Part shown: positions 46,652 through 58,890 of the stretch, piece by piece
Position numbering within the stretch: the stretch's first letter is position 1
Layout of the letters: each line of letters starts with the position of its first letter
Translations under genes and position numbers: made by a program
The notes under the pieces: model-generated
The model's database searches: none
Seen by the model: only the letters and a program-made list of their open reading frames with translations
What the model was told of the DNA's origin: nothing
Assembly (NCBI GenBank): GCA_024138015.1
Contig: JAMXBB010000003.1
Coordinates: forward strand, 10,021,420-10,085,419
Source of the DNA: Lumnitzera littorea
Lineage: Eukaryota; Streptophyta; Magnoliopsida; Myrtales; Combretaceae
Length of the DNA stretch: 64,000 bases
Reading direction: 5' to 3'

Positions 46652-49600
46652 TGTCATACCCTAAAGCGGTAGAATCGTAACAATCCCATCGTGCAAACTA
46701 TTCTAAGATAAAAGTTAACCATATAACTGTCATCTTAAACCCAATTTATATAAGACATCTACAACTAACCCACTTTGAAGTAAACAGTTCATGAATTAAG
46801 TATATTATTTACTTATGAACTTAAGAAAGATACATACTTATATTGAAATAATTTAAGTATCTTTATAAGATTTAGCAACTTAATCCTAATCTACTTAAGT
46901 AATTTATAAATCAGTACTAAAAGCTTTAAAGAATAATCTCTAATTGAGAGTGTATCTGGTCTTCGGTTATATCCTGTCTTAGGATCCCGCAATTGCTGGC
47001 TTCAAGGTAAATGTAATCCGTTTCCTAGCTAGTACCTATAACAAAGCCTATAGGGATGTGAGTAACCATAATTTGGTAAGTTAGGATAGAGACCTAAAAC
47101 TATACTGTAAACACAAATAGGATTATCAATCAAATTATTAGGTGCAATGCATGCTCAAGCAAATGTCATCGTACAATACTATCTGACCTATTGTGAGATT
47201 AGAGAAATTTTACCCACTCTAATTCGAGTTGAAGAGTTTCCATTAATGTAACAACTCACGACTAAACCCAGGCTTGTATAATGGAAGCACCACTCCTCCC
47301 GCGACTACCTTTAAACCATTGACTTCATCCTTGCCATGACCTCCTCACCTATCATTTAGTTTGACTAAGGATGAAGAAGAGACCAATTATTTCATCCAAC
47401 GCTATCCCCTTAGAAGGAATCGGTATTTGACCGAAAAATTCTAATGTTCCCCTAATGGGTTGCTATTTATGTTCGATTTAGACTTTGAAGTCATATATTT
47501 AATTAGGTTCAATTTAAAGTGTTCAATCATTTCAACAAATTACATAAATACAAGCTAGGATAGCAATTAAAATCATATCTTCAAACTCATAAACAAGCAT
47601 ATGCACACGGTTAACTATCCAACAAGTACAATCATGTACAATTTTAAGCCTCCAAATACTACAATTTAATACTCTGAAATACAGTAACGTATTAGTTGTA
47701 ACTTACCTAAACTCCTCGCTTGCTTACTTGAGGCGAAACTCATACTGGCCATCGCTAAAAATCCTTATAATACAATTATTGTTTTAGTTTTCCACATAAC
47801 TGTTATAGATAGGTTTTACCCTATAATGCTTATTGTTATCTTTTGTTTAGGGTTTAATATACTTAATTATCCAAGTTTTTAGATCTTTTACAACTATTCT
47901 TGATTTAAGGTAAGTTATGTATTGATTTTTAAATTAAGTTTTTAACTTAGTTTTCGATGTGGGATTTTATATGTACACCCTAGGAAATCATTCTAACTCA
48001 TAATGTGAAATTAATCAAATTATTTTTTGATATCCTAAATATTGTTTTTTGTCTCTAACTAATGTTCTAGTTTGTGCGGTACATTTTAATCTTAATTTAA
48101 CTACCGAATTTGCTTCTACCATAAGAAAATCTTATATTTTTCATATAATTATCCTAATTTAAGTTTCCTATCAAATTTATTACATATTTTTATTATTATT
48201 AGAATATCAATTTTAACCTAATGTTTTCCTACTCATCAATTTCTTATACTTACGTATTATATATTATCACTTAATATGTATTTAATATACATATCTAATA
48301 GTTATATCACTTTAAATATCATCTCCCAACATCAATTAACATCTCAAAATATTTAAATTCATCCTAAATCAGAATTTACACCTAATTATCCTAAACATAT
48401 TTATTACATAATACCCTAATAATTACATCTAACACCCTAAATGCTATAACTAACATACTCTATGAGATTTTAATATCCTCAAACATATAATTATATACTA
48501 AATCAGTAATTAACCATTTAATTACTACCCTAAATTACACATTTTATGCATTATTTTAAGTCTTAAAAATTATCTAAAAATTTCAAAAATTAATTTTTGA
48601 AAAAGGATTTTGTGGCACTGTTCTATATCACCTAAGTAATTTACACAAAAATTTTGAGTCTAAAACTACACTCTTAAACCTATTCATTTTTAAACCAAAA
48701 CATGTTTGGTTTTGCATAATTTCTTAAGCACCATATATCACATGACATATTTTTATCAAAATAATATTTTTCCTAAAAAATACATACAAAAATATTCCAA
48801 AATTCCAAATTTCATAATTTTCTAAATATATTTAGTATTCTTAACAAAATGGAAAAAAATCAGAAGAAAAATCAAACTCATAGGAATTGGTGGCTTCAAC
48901 CACCAAGGCCTTGTTGGCCAACTTGGGCATTGCCACCACCATGTGGTGGTGGTAACCGTCTACTCCCAAGTTGTCGTCAAGTTGAGGATCTCCTTACAGC
49001 CTCTATTTGTACATGAATTCTATAATTTTTTGTAAAAATACCATTTTTTTTCTCTCCTCTCCATATTTTTTTTTTGGGTCATAAACTAACTAAATGAGAA
49101 GTGAGAGTGAGTTTTTTGAATTTATAGGGTGTTTAGATTTTTTTTGCATTAATTTTGAGGTAACATTAACCTTATCTTCTTTCAAATTACCTTTTTTGTT
49201 GTGTTAATTTAATTAGCTAATTTTTTTTTCTTTCTTTCTCCAATTGCCACGGCTACTTTCTACATAATTCTACATTTTTCATAATTTTCCTGATTTTTCT
49301 TTAATTATTCATGCATTTTTTTAATTAATTAACATTATTTTGGCATATTTTGCGTATTTTAAGTAATTAGCGTATTTCTACTCACATATAAATACATATA
49401 TGGTATAAATAAATACTTCTAAATATTATTTATGTTATTTTATAATTTTTAGTATGCATATAATTTATTTCTAGCGATTCATTAGTTATTAGAATTCGTT
49501 TAAAATATTTCCGATAAATAACAAATAATTTTCATAAAATTCAATATTATATTAATTAATTATTTTATTACCTATTTTCCTAAATTCAAATTTATGAGAT

Positions 49601-49710
49601 CACTTTTACTAATAATCCTATCTTCATCATAAAATTTAGACTAGATCAGATAAATTATTCGATCACCTTAATTTTTAGGAACCGACCCCGGAGTAACTAA
49701 TTGTGAGGCA
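46652..49710. mobile_element. LTR-like block 'Z' (about 3.06 kb)
   Basis: Starts TGTCATACCC and ends near TGTGAGGCATATA, degenerate inverted ends like those of element Y. Its length (3059 bp) is close to Y's (3080), and the AT-rich texture is similar. It is flanked on both sides by TG/TA microsatellite, so the target duplication cannot be read. No coding sequence was seen. A perfect short palindrome CCACCACCATGTGGTGGTGG lies at about 48931-48951. Confidence 0.4.
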
Positions 49711-49715
49711 TATAA

Positions 49716-49756
<41 letters not shown>

Positions 49757-51193
49757 TTAATTAATTCAAAGTGATCTCAATTTTTTTTATAAGAGCAAAA
49801 GGAATTTCTGAGACATATTCTTTAAGAAAGCATAAAATCTTCTTTTGATAAAAACTTAACACATAAAAGCCTAAAATAAAGGTTTTTGAAAGATATAGAA
49901 ATGAAATAAGTAAATTACCAATATGGCAAATCATGTATGTGTGTATGTGTGTGTTTATGGGAATATATGCTAAAATAAGTGAATTACAAATATGACAAAT
50001 CACAAATATTGTCTTCTATATTATTTAAGAGAAAAGAAGAAAATAACTATTATTTAACTCCATAAATATTAATATAAGATTTTATTATATTTCTCTTTCT
50101 CCTCTCACTCTCTTTTCATCATCCTAACTACTTCTTTTATCTCTCTCTCTTTCCTTCCATCGCTGTAAAATAACTTTCATTCATAATTTTAATATATTTT
50201 TTTCCCCATCATATAGACACTTTCTATATTCTTTCCCTATTTATCCACATGTTTTTCATTAATAATTACATTAGAAACTATTTAAAAAAGTTTACTAGAT
50301 TAAAAAGCTTCATAAAGTTTTAAAAATAGATTGTTCAAATTGAAAAACTTATAATTTGATCATAAAAATTCAAAAAACTTTAAAGTACTTCTAATGTTTA
50401 AGTGTGTGTGTGTGTTTTTAATTTATAACACACGTATTACGAGTGTACGATCTATTAGTATATATTTATAAAAATACAAGCTATATATATTTATTTTTAG
50501 GTATCTTTTAACTCTACACGGAAATCTATTCAATTTATTTATATTTCTATTTTATAAGAACTTTTTCATATTTATTATACTGTAATGGTTATCTTTCCAA
50601 AAAGAAAATGCGACTTGGACACAAAGCATATCAAGCACTTTTGGAAACTCCCAAAGGAACCGGACTCCCTACCTGCGAAAATTTCAATGTCCACACATCC
50701 CTCGAAATTCTCTCCAACGCACCAGCTTACTAAGAATATTTAAGTCATGTTATATTATATAGAAGATATGGTGCAAGTAAATAATCCATGTAGAATAAGT
50801 GATTTGTGGTTTGCTAAACTGCAAGTTGTAGACTTTTTAACACAATAGTTGATTTTCAATTCAATTTTTCCTTCTTGATTTGTTTTTCAAATTACATAAA
50901 GTTATTAAACCTTGAATCTTCTTTACGATTACTCTCAGATTATACAAAGATCTCTCTAACATCTTTCCAAAAACACATTCAAAGATTGAATCAAAGAAGC
51001 TTCATTAATTGTTTCGAAATATGAGCACATATATATACATATGGATATGTTTTGATTTTAATCTTTATGTTTCAAATATTCCCAAGCATGTTATTTTAAT
51101 AAAGTTATTTGAAATATATTGTAATATGTATTAAGTTTCATTTAATCTAACTTTTATGAAGATTTACTAGTAAAAATCAAAACTTTATTCGAA
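49081..51193. repeat. 2.1-kb duplicated block, left copy
   Basis: Appears base-for-base identical to 52095-54207 at a constant offset of 3014 bp wherever compared. The 80-codon minus-strand frame at 49761-50003 recurs unchanged at 52775-53017, but it encodes no recognised domain. The right copy begins at the first base after the assembly gap. The left copy diverges 23 bp before the gap, in a TA run. Confidence 0.95.
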
Positions 51194-51216
51194 CACCGAC
51201 AGGTATATATATATAT

Positions 51217-52094
51217 NNNNNNNNNNNNNNNNNNNNNNNNNNNNNNNNNNNNNNNNNNNNNNNNNNNNNNNNNNNNNNNNNNNNNNNNNNNNNNNNNNNN
51301 NNNNNNNNNNNNNNNNNNNNNNNNNNNNNNNNNNNNNNNNNNNNNNNNNNNNNNNNNNNNNNNNNNNNNNNNNNNNNNNNNNNNNNNNNNNNNNNNNNNN
51401 NNNNNNNNNNNNNNNNNNNNNNNNNNNNNNNNNNNNNNNNNNNNNNNNNNNNNNNNNNNNNNNNNNNNNNNNNNNNNNNNNNNNNNNNNNNNNNNNNNNN
51501 NNNNNNNNNNNNNNNNNNNNNNNNNNNNNNNNNNNNNNNNNNNNNNNNNNNNNNNNNNNNNNNNNNNNNNNNNNNNNNNNNNNNNNNNNNNNNNNNNNNN
51601 NNNNNNNNNNNNNNNNNNNNNNNNNNNNNNNNNNNNNNNNNNNNNNNNNNNNNNNNNNNNNNNNNNNNNNNNNNNNNNNNNNNNNNNNNNNNNNNNNNNN
51701 NNNNNNNNNNNNNNNNNNNNNNNNNNNNNNNNNNNNNNNNNNNNNNNNNNNNNNNNNNNNNNNNNNNNNNNNNNNNNNNNNNNNNNNNNNNNNNNNNNNN
51801 NNNNNNNNNNNNNNNNNNNNNNNNNNNNNNNNNNNNNNNNNNNNNNNNNNNNNNNNNNNNNNNNNNNNNNNNNNNNNNNNNNNNNNNNNNNNNNNNNNNN
51901 NNNNNNNNNNNNNNNNNNNNNNNNNNNNNNNNNNNNNNNNNNNNNNNNNNNNNNNNNNNNNNNNNNNNNNNNNNNNNNNNNNNNNNNNNNNNNNNNNNNN
52001 NNNNNNNNNNNNNNNNNNNNNNNNNNNNNNNNNNNNNNNNNNNNNNNNNNNNNNNNNNNNNNNNNNNNNNNNNNNNNNNNNNNNNNNNNNNNNN
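51217..52094. other. Assembly gap (878 N)
   Basis: Run of unknown bases, preceded by a (TA)n run and followed directly by a repeat of sequence already seen at 49081. Confidence 1.
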
Positions 52095-52729
52095 ATAAAC
52101 TAACTAAATGAGAAGTGAGAGTGAGTTTTTTGAATTTATAGGGTGTTTAGATTTTTTTTGCATTAATTTTGAGGTAACATTAACCTTATCTTCTTTCAAA
52201 TTACCTTTTTTGTTGTGTTAATTTAATTAGCTAATTTTTTTTTCTTTCTTTCTCCAATTGCCACGGCTACTTTCTACATAATTCTACATTTTTCATAATT
52301 TTCCTGATTTTTCTTTAATTATTCATGCATTTTTTTAATTAATTAACATTATTTTGGCATATTTTGCGTATTTTAAGTAATTAGCGTATTTCTACTCACA
52401 TATAAATACATATATGGTATAAATAAATACTTCTAAATATTATTTATGTTATTTTATAATTTTTAGTATGCATATAATTTATTTCTAGCGATTCATTAGT
52501 TATTAGAATTCGTTTAAAATATTTCCGATAAATAACAAATAATTTTCATAAAATTCAATATTATATTAATTAATTATTTTATTACCTATTTTCCTAAATT
52601 CAAATTTATGAGATCACTTTTACTAATAATCCTATCTTCATCATAAAATTTAGACTAGATCAGATAAATTATTCGATCACCTTAATTTTTAGGAACCGAC
52701 CCCGGAGTAACTAATTGTGAGGCATATAA

Positions 52730-52770
<41 letters not shown>

Positions 52771-54207
52771 TTAATTAATTCAAAGTGATCTCAATTTTTT
52801 TTATAAGAGCAAAAGGAATTTCTGAGACATATTCTTTAAGAAAGCATAAAATCTTCTTTTGATAAAAACTTAACACATAAAAGCCTAAAATAAAGGTTTT
52901 TGAAAGATATAGAAATGAAATAAGTAAATTACCAATATGGCAAATCATGTATGTGTGTATGTGTGTGTTTATGGGAATATATGCTAAAATAAGTGAATTA
53001 CAAATATGACAAATCACAAATATTGTCTTCTATATTATTTAAGAGAAAAGAAGAAAATAACTATTATTTAACTCCATAAATATTAATATAAGATTTTATT
53101 ATATTTCTCTTTCTCCTCTCACTCTCTTTTCATCATCCTAACTACTTCTTTTATCTCTCTCTCTTTCCTTCCATCGCTGTAAAATAACTTTCATTCATAA
53201 TTTTAATATATTTTTTTCCCCATCATATAGACACTTTCTATATTCTTTCCCTATTTATCCACATGTTTTTCATTAATAATTACATTAGAAACTATTTAAA
53301 AAAGTTTACTAGATTAAAAAGCTTCATAAAGTTTTAAAAATAGATTGTTCAAATTGAAAAACTTATAATTTGATCATAAAAATTCAAAAAACTTTAAAGT
53401 ACTTCTAATGTTTAAGTGTGTGTGTGTGTTTTTAATTTATAACACACGTATTACGAGTGTACGATCTATTAGTATATATTTATAAAAATACAAGCTATAT
53501 ATATTTATTTTTAGGTATCTTTTAACTCTACACGGAAATCTATTCAATTTATTTATATTTCTATTTTATAAGAACTTTTTCATATTTATTATACTGTAAT
53601 GGTTATCTTTCCAAAAAGAAAATGCGACTTGGACACAAAGCATATCAAGCACTTTTGGAAACTCCCAAAGGAACCGGACTCCCTACCTGCGAAAATTTCA
53701 ATGTCCACACATCCCTCGAAATTCTCTCCAACGCACCAGCTTACTAAGAATATTTAAGTCATGTTATATTATATAGAAGATATGGTGCAAGTAAATAATC
53801 CATGTAGAATAAGTGATTTGTGGTTTGCTAAACTGCAAGTTGTAGACTTTTTAACACAATAGTTGATTTTCAATTCAATTTTTCCTTCTTGATTTGTTTT
53901 TCAAATTACATAAAGTTATTAAACCTTGAATCTTCTTTACGATTACTCTCAGATTATACAAAGATCTCTCTAACATCTTTCCAAAAACACATTCAAAGAT
54001 TGAATCAAAGAAGCTTCATTAATTGTTTCGAAATATGAGCACATATATATACATATGGATATGTTTTGATTTTAATCTTTATGTTTCAAATATTCCCAAG
54101 CATGTTATTTTAATAAAGTTATTTGAAATATATTGTAATATGTATTAAGTTTCATTTAATCTAACTTTTATGAAGATTTACTAGTAAAAATCAAAACTTT
54201 ATTCGAA
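52095..54207. repeat. 2.1-kb duplicated block, right copy
   Basis: See the left copy at 49081-51193. After ATTCGAA at 54201-54207 the right copy continues into a (TA)n run and unique sequence. Confidence 0.95.
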
Positions 54208-55389
54208 TATATATATATATATATATATATATTCACGTATATGAAGCTATCAATTATAAAAAAAAAAATGTGTTTGAAATTTTAGATCCAATATCTTATT
54301 TTAAGATCAAAGTTTAATTATGCTAATGACTACTACTTGTAAAATCTCACGCCTACTTTGGAATGGTGATAGTAACGATACTAATAGAAAAATCAAAACC
54401 TAAAATAATTAGGTCAGAAAGGTATTTTTGACACTTAGAATTTACTCTAAATGTCTAAGAATCAGCTGGAGAGTCTCTCTTTACACATCAATTTCGTGAA
54501 GATAATGATTACTTTGCCTCCATGGTAATAATGCGTTGAATTCAAGTTGGAGTAGTTTACATAGGTAGGTTTAAGTTTTCGTTTAGTTGAGTTGAGTGGG
54601 TGATAAGTTAGAAAAAGAGAAAGTCGAGGTATCGCTACGTTAGATTTGGAAATATGAAAGAGGCCATCCCACATGGTATGTTTAGAAGTCTTTGACTTTT
54701 ATATATATGGATTGAAGAGGCGCTACAGTGAGTTGTTATAACAAAATTATCACATGTACAAAGACGAAAATAGAAGTGACCAGGGGAGCGCTTTGTTAAT
54801 TCCTTCCTCAAAGTTACACATTGACCCTTCTTTTTCTGTTTTTATCTTTTCAAAATTTCTTAGAAATTTTCTATCAGACAGGTGGTAGGCAGTTAAATTT
54901 CAAATTTTGTCAGGTTTACATCGACACGTACACACAATTTATACACGTAATAAAATGATTTTTCCATCGTATTTTAATAAACACTTAAGAGCAAGTTTGG
55001 AATAATTTATAGAATGAGACAATATACTGATTTTATTATTTTCTTTTTTCCACATTATATTTCAGATGCTTATATAAATTTTAACGTGGATTGTTTGTTT
55101 AATATTGAAATCTCGATATTTCTATGTCCAACTTTTTTGTTAGACTTTATATCATATTTGAACACCAAAAAAATTATACTTTTGTATTTTTTTAAATATA
55201 TATTTTTTTTTCAAGCGTAATTCTCCTAACTTGTATTTACTTATATTTGAACTCATATCCCTATATCATTCTATCAGTTTTGAGCAAGCTTGATTCCTCC
55301 CAATATTTATTTGATTAATTATTAGTAGAATTTTGAGGTTTAAAATTTCAATTTTCACCCAACATAACTCTAATGATAATCTAGAACAT
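54208..55389. other. Intergenic; nothing recognised
   Basis: AT-rich with a (TA)n run at its start. Frames at 54462-54674 and 55014-55220 have no recognisable features. Confidence 0.5.
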
Positions 55390-56470
55390 TATTTATAATG
55401 GGGTATTACAAGGACTTCAACTGATAAAGAAGCTTACAGGGATTTAATATTTCCAAAGCATGCTTCCACATTGGTTGGGTATACTTTATATCCTCTTTAA
55501 TATTCGTACTTAAAAATATATCCATATAGGTTTCAAGTTATCCTATACTTGCTCGATAAAGATTCTTATTTAATAATATTGAATTGAATTTAATAAAATA
55601 TAATACTTTTACCTTGGTAATTGCATAAATTAAAAACCCTAAAGCAAATTACATCCTTTATTCTTTTTTTACCTCTCAATATTTATGAATTTTGAAGAGA
55701 GTATTAACTATGTTTGGAGCAAAATTTACTACACCAAAGGCAACACCTATAAAACATATAAAGGAAAAAGTTATGGCTAATAGAAGTTTGTAATATAAAT
55801 CAACATTGCCATGCAACACGTTTAATATTTGTATGCCACGCAACAAGTTTAATATTTATATTTGAGAATGAAATATGGTAATGATGAGGTGTATATATGA
55901 ATGTAATGGGTGAATATATATTTAAATTGAAAAATGGGCGGCTGATTTCTACATGTCGCTTCTCTTTGAATTGTGGGCTTCTAACCCATGGGCCTTATGG
56001 GACTATGTGGATCTTGGATAGACACAATCGGAGCATTTGATCCATTAGTTTTGCTTTCGGAATGTCATAAGCTTATACTTTGCTCTAACGTTCAATATGC
56101 CATAATCAACAACATCAATTAATGGTTCCCAACATCAAGATTACTAAGTTATTATTATTATTATTTTTTACCTTTTTTAACTTTATATATGATTGCCATT
56201 GTCTTTAAGAGATTCCACTTGTGTGGAAAGCACTTTCAACAAGATCTTAGTTCTATAAATATTCCGCATTATTGCTTTATTAGTTCAGTAGATCCATCCT
56301 TTTAAATTATAAAAGCAGTTACTAAAGTATCCAAACCCGAGTAAACATTTTAGAGCAAATGGGAATTCTCCATGAAGCTATCATATCATATTCATCTTAT
56401 TGAGTTTTTAAGAATGCTTTTAAGTGATCTTATTCATCTTATCATATTCATCTTATTCATCATATCATAT
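55390..56470. repeat. PP2-unit intergenic repeat, copy C
   Basis: Matches A2 from about 16795 to 17800: GCATGCTTCCACATTGG, AACCCATGGGCC, GAGCATTTGATCCATTAG and ATCAACAACATCAATTAATGG. It contains a small internal duplication (GCAACACGTTTAATATTTGTATGCCACGCAAC, about 55815-55850). No PP2 exon is adjacent. It is the fourth recognisable PP2-B unit remnant. Confidence 0.7.
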
Positions 56471-56587
56471 CACTCTATACAAGAAAAAGTGACATAAGGA
56501 AGGCAAAAAAAGTTCTTTTGGTGGGGACTAGCCTACAGATTCTAGAGATGATAACTCCATGTCCTATAAAGTAAAAAGCTTAGGTCG

Positions 56588-56902
56588 TTGAAATATATTA
56601 TATTTTTCTTCTTCCTCTTGTTGTGTTTAACCTTAATACCGTATGACGATTTTGTGCGAGGGAGGGAGAATCAGTCGAAATCGCTTGTCAATAGTCACCG
56701 TCGTGTACCTCCAAACAGCACCTTGGATTTCTTCTTCTTCAATCGGGTTAGGGTTTGGAAGGTGAGCTGTTGGGTCGGATTTGGGGCTGATACGATTTGT
56801 CTTTTATTTTTACTTGTTTTAATTAAATATTATTTTTTAATAAGTAAGGTCATTTTGGATATTTTATTCTCTTTTTATTATTTATTCCTGGTTAAAATGT
56901 GA
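56588..56902 (+). CDS. Hypothetical small secreted peptide precursor (uncertain)
   Basis: The frame begins with a plausible signal peptide (MKYIIFFFFLLLCLTL), followed by a basic, polar segment (RGRENQSKSLVNSHRRVPPNS). The layout recalls plant signalling-peptide precursors such as CLE, but the conserved CLE dodecapeptide is not present. A strong splice donor (TTGGAAG|GTGAGC, about 56761) suggests that, if the gene is real, coding sequence leaves this frame there and the later hydrophobic residues are intron. No partner exon was identified. It could be a chance frame. Confidence 0.3.
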   Translation: MKYIIFFFFLLLCLTLIPYDDFVRGRENQSKSLVNSHRRVPPNSTLDFFFFNRVRVWKVSCWVGFGADTICLLFLLVLIKYYFLISKVILDILFSFYYLFLVKM

Positions 56903-58290
56903 AGTGAATAATGCAAATTGCAAATATCAATTTTATTATACTTAAATAGATACCGTGGTATGAATTTATTTCTTATTATCCCTATATTTTGTACTATGGT
57001 AATTATCATTCCATTTTTCTCCATTTCCATCCCGCCAAGTAAAAATGTCTGGATGTAAAAAGGGCTGAATGTGTTGGTGTATGGGCAAAGATATGCATGA
57101 TAAACAAAACATGGTCTTATTGCAACGCTTATGTAACGGGTGCATCAAAATATCCACCAAGCTAAACCAACCACATTGATAGTCGATTTGGGAGGTTTTG
57201 ACCAACCTATAATAATGAATTTTAAATAAGCCCAAGCATGGTATTTACTTGAATATTATTTCCTTCAGCATAGACATATTTAATAAACAAAAATTAAAAA
57301 CAATACCACTCAAGTACCATAGAAATTACGAACAAGACAAAGTTAAAAACGCAGAAGATACAAAAAAATCACGATAGAGACAGAAAGTAAATCAACTAAT
57401 CAAGGATTAGCTATCCGGCACTTTAGTCCACTCAGTCATCTCTTCCAATCGAAAAAAGATAATTATTATTTTACTTTACATAAAACATTGAAAAAATCCC
57501 TTCTTTCTTCTTTAATATATTATTATATATATATATATATAAATAAATAGATACAACTTTATGAAACAATCTCATTTTTTTTTTACCAAATCTCATTTCT
57601 TGCCTTAAGGATTCAAGGAAAGATTATAAGTTTCTATAAAGGCTCTTTCTAAAGAAGTTTTTAATTCATAAAGAAGTTTTTAATTCATGGGTCTTGACTT
57701 CAGTTGATTCAAACCTCCACTTAGTTTCACCCAAGCTTCGTCCTGATCACAGTCCTAATCACAGATAAATCACTCAGGTTCGAGTCCATAAGCAATGACG
57801 ATTCCCTTATGAATTAACATCTTATTCTAAAATTGTTCCTTTATCAGGTGGTATCCTGTTCAAGTGATGGTAATGATAATTCCCAAGTAAATGACAATTG
57901 AAACATTCAATATATATCGGTAGTACTACTACTTCCTAGTAAAGGAATATTTATTATTTAGATTTCATTGGCCAAACTTAATTGAACTCTATCGAATTCA
58001 AAGTACCATAAAATTCCCAAAAATAAAAATCACTATCATAATAATACTGTTCATTCAAATGCATGGAGTATTACCATAAGGAAATCATTTTTTCTTATTC
58101 CACAGATTATTAACACCAACAAAGATACACACAGTACATCATCGGCCAAAGACTATACCTACATTATTATTGTCCGACACAAGGTCCAATTTATTGGAGA
58201 ACATAAACTACACCATGAGACCAAACTATACTCTTACTTATAATTTATAAATACCCAAAAAAGTTAATTAAAAAAAAAAACCAAAACACA
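56903..58290. other. Intergenic; downstream flank of the cystatin gene
   Basis: No gene recognised. The minus-strand frame at 56966-57235 has no domain. AT-rich with a (TA)n run at 57524-57540 and a short repeated GAAGTTTTTAATTCAT at 57654 and 57673. Confidence 0.5.
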
Positions 58291-58722
58291 TTAAAACCCG
58301 ACAACTTTTATGACATCACTATTTTCGCCTTTGTAAGGTCCAAATTCTAGCAACTGTCTAGAGTCATTACGCCATGGTACGACCAGAACAACAGACTCAA
58401 ACATTTGACTAACTCCATGTTGTACAGCCTCTATTTTCAAGTAATATTTGATTCCTGCCACCACCTGCCGTTGAGCCTCCACCACTTCCGAGAACAACAA
58501 CAACCCGTCATCTCCGCGGTGGTGCATGCGGTTGTATTCCTTTATTGAAAACCTCCCTAACTCTTGCACATCTTTATTGTTTCTCACGTCTTTTATCTCC
58601 GTCCTTCCGCCAACTATGCTTCCACGGCGGCTGCTTACTAGCGGTGAGAGGAAGAGGAAGAGAAGGAGAAAGGTGGTGATGGTGGTGGTGTTGGCTAAGC
58701 TGGGGTATTTGGTCAGTCCCAT
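58291..58722 (-). CDS. Phytocystatin (cysteine protease inhibitor), 143 aa, secreted
   Basis: Single-exon gene. Residues 1-31 form a signal peptide with a leucine/phenylalanine-rich core (TTFLLLFLFLSPLVSS). The inhibitor's three contact regions are all present: the N-terminal GG (38-39), the first hairpin QVVAG (86-90, consensus QxVxG) and PW (116-117). The plant-specific helix signature reads LGRFSIKEYN (55-64, consensus LARFAVxEHN). Family knowledge: such proteins block papain-type (C1A) proteases by inserting these three regions into the active-site cleft. They act in protein turnover, seed or stress physiology and defence against herbivores. The length fits a one-domain phytocystatin without the C-terminal legumain-inhibiting extension. 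The start is the first ATG and gives a complete signal peptide. No lesion was seen. Confidence 0.93.
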   Translation of the reverse strand: MGLTKYPSLANTTTITTFLLLFLFLSPLVSSRRGSIVGGRTEIKDVRNNKDVQELGRFSIKEYNRMHHRGDDGLLLFSEVVEAQRQVVAGIKYYLKIEAVQHGVSQMFESVVLVVPWRNDSRQLLEFGPYKGENSDVIKVVGF

Positions 58723-58839
58723 AATGAATGGAGGTGCTTCTTGTGTGTTTAGTTAAGGTGTGTGGATGCGTTTTAAGTGATTATAGTGAGGGTTGGTGCA
58801 GAAAACTATGTGATTGGAGTGAAATGCATTTTAGATGAA

Positions 58840-58890
58840 CATGGAGATATATAGGGAAAAATTGGGGAGAGAGAGAGAGAGAGAGAGGAC
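58840..58890 (-). promoter_or_regulatory. Cystatin core promoter: TATA box and CT tract
   Basis: Upstream of the cystatin on the minus strand: CCCTATATATCTCC (about 58847-58857), a well-formed TATA box about 125 bp before the ATG. Just upstream of it is a CT run of about 20 bases (58868-58888). The spacing fits a transcript with a leader of roughly 95 bases. Confidence 0.6.

Noticed and set aside
49761..50003. 80-codon minus-strand frame, identical at 52775-53017
   Set aside because: Identity reflects the probable assembly duplication. The peptide is AT-driven and partly encoded by a TG/CA microsatellite.
57777..57787. GGTTCGAGTCC, resembling a tRNA B box
   Set aside because: No A box or cloverleaf can be built around it.
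58526..58756. 76-codon plus-strand frame
   Set aside because: Antisense to the well-supported cystatin gene.
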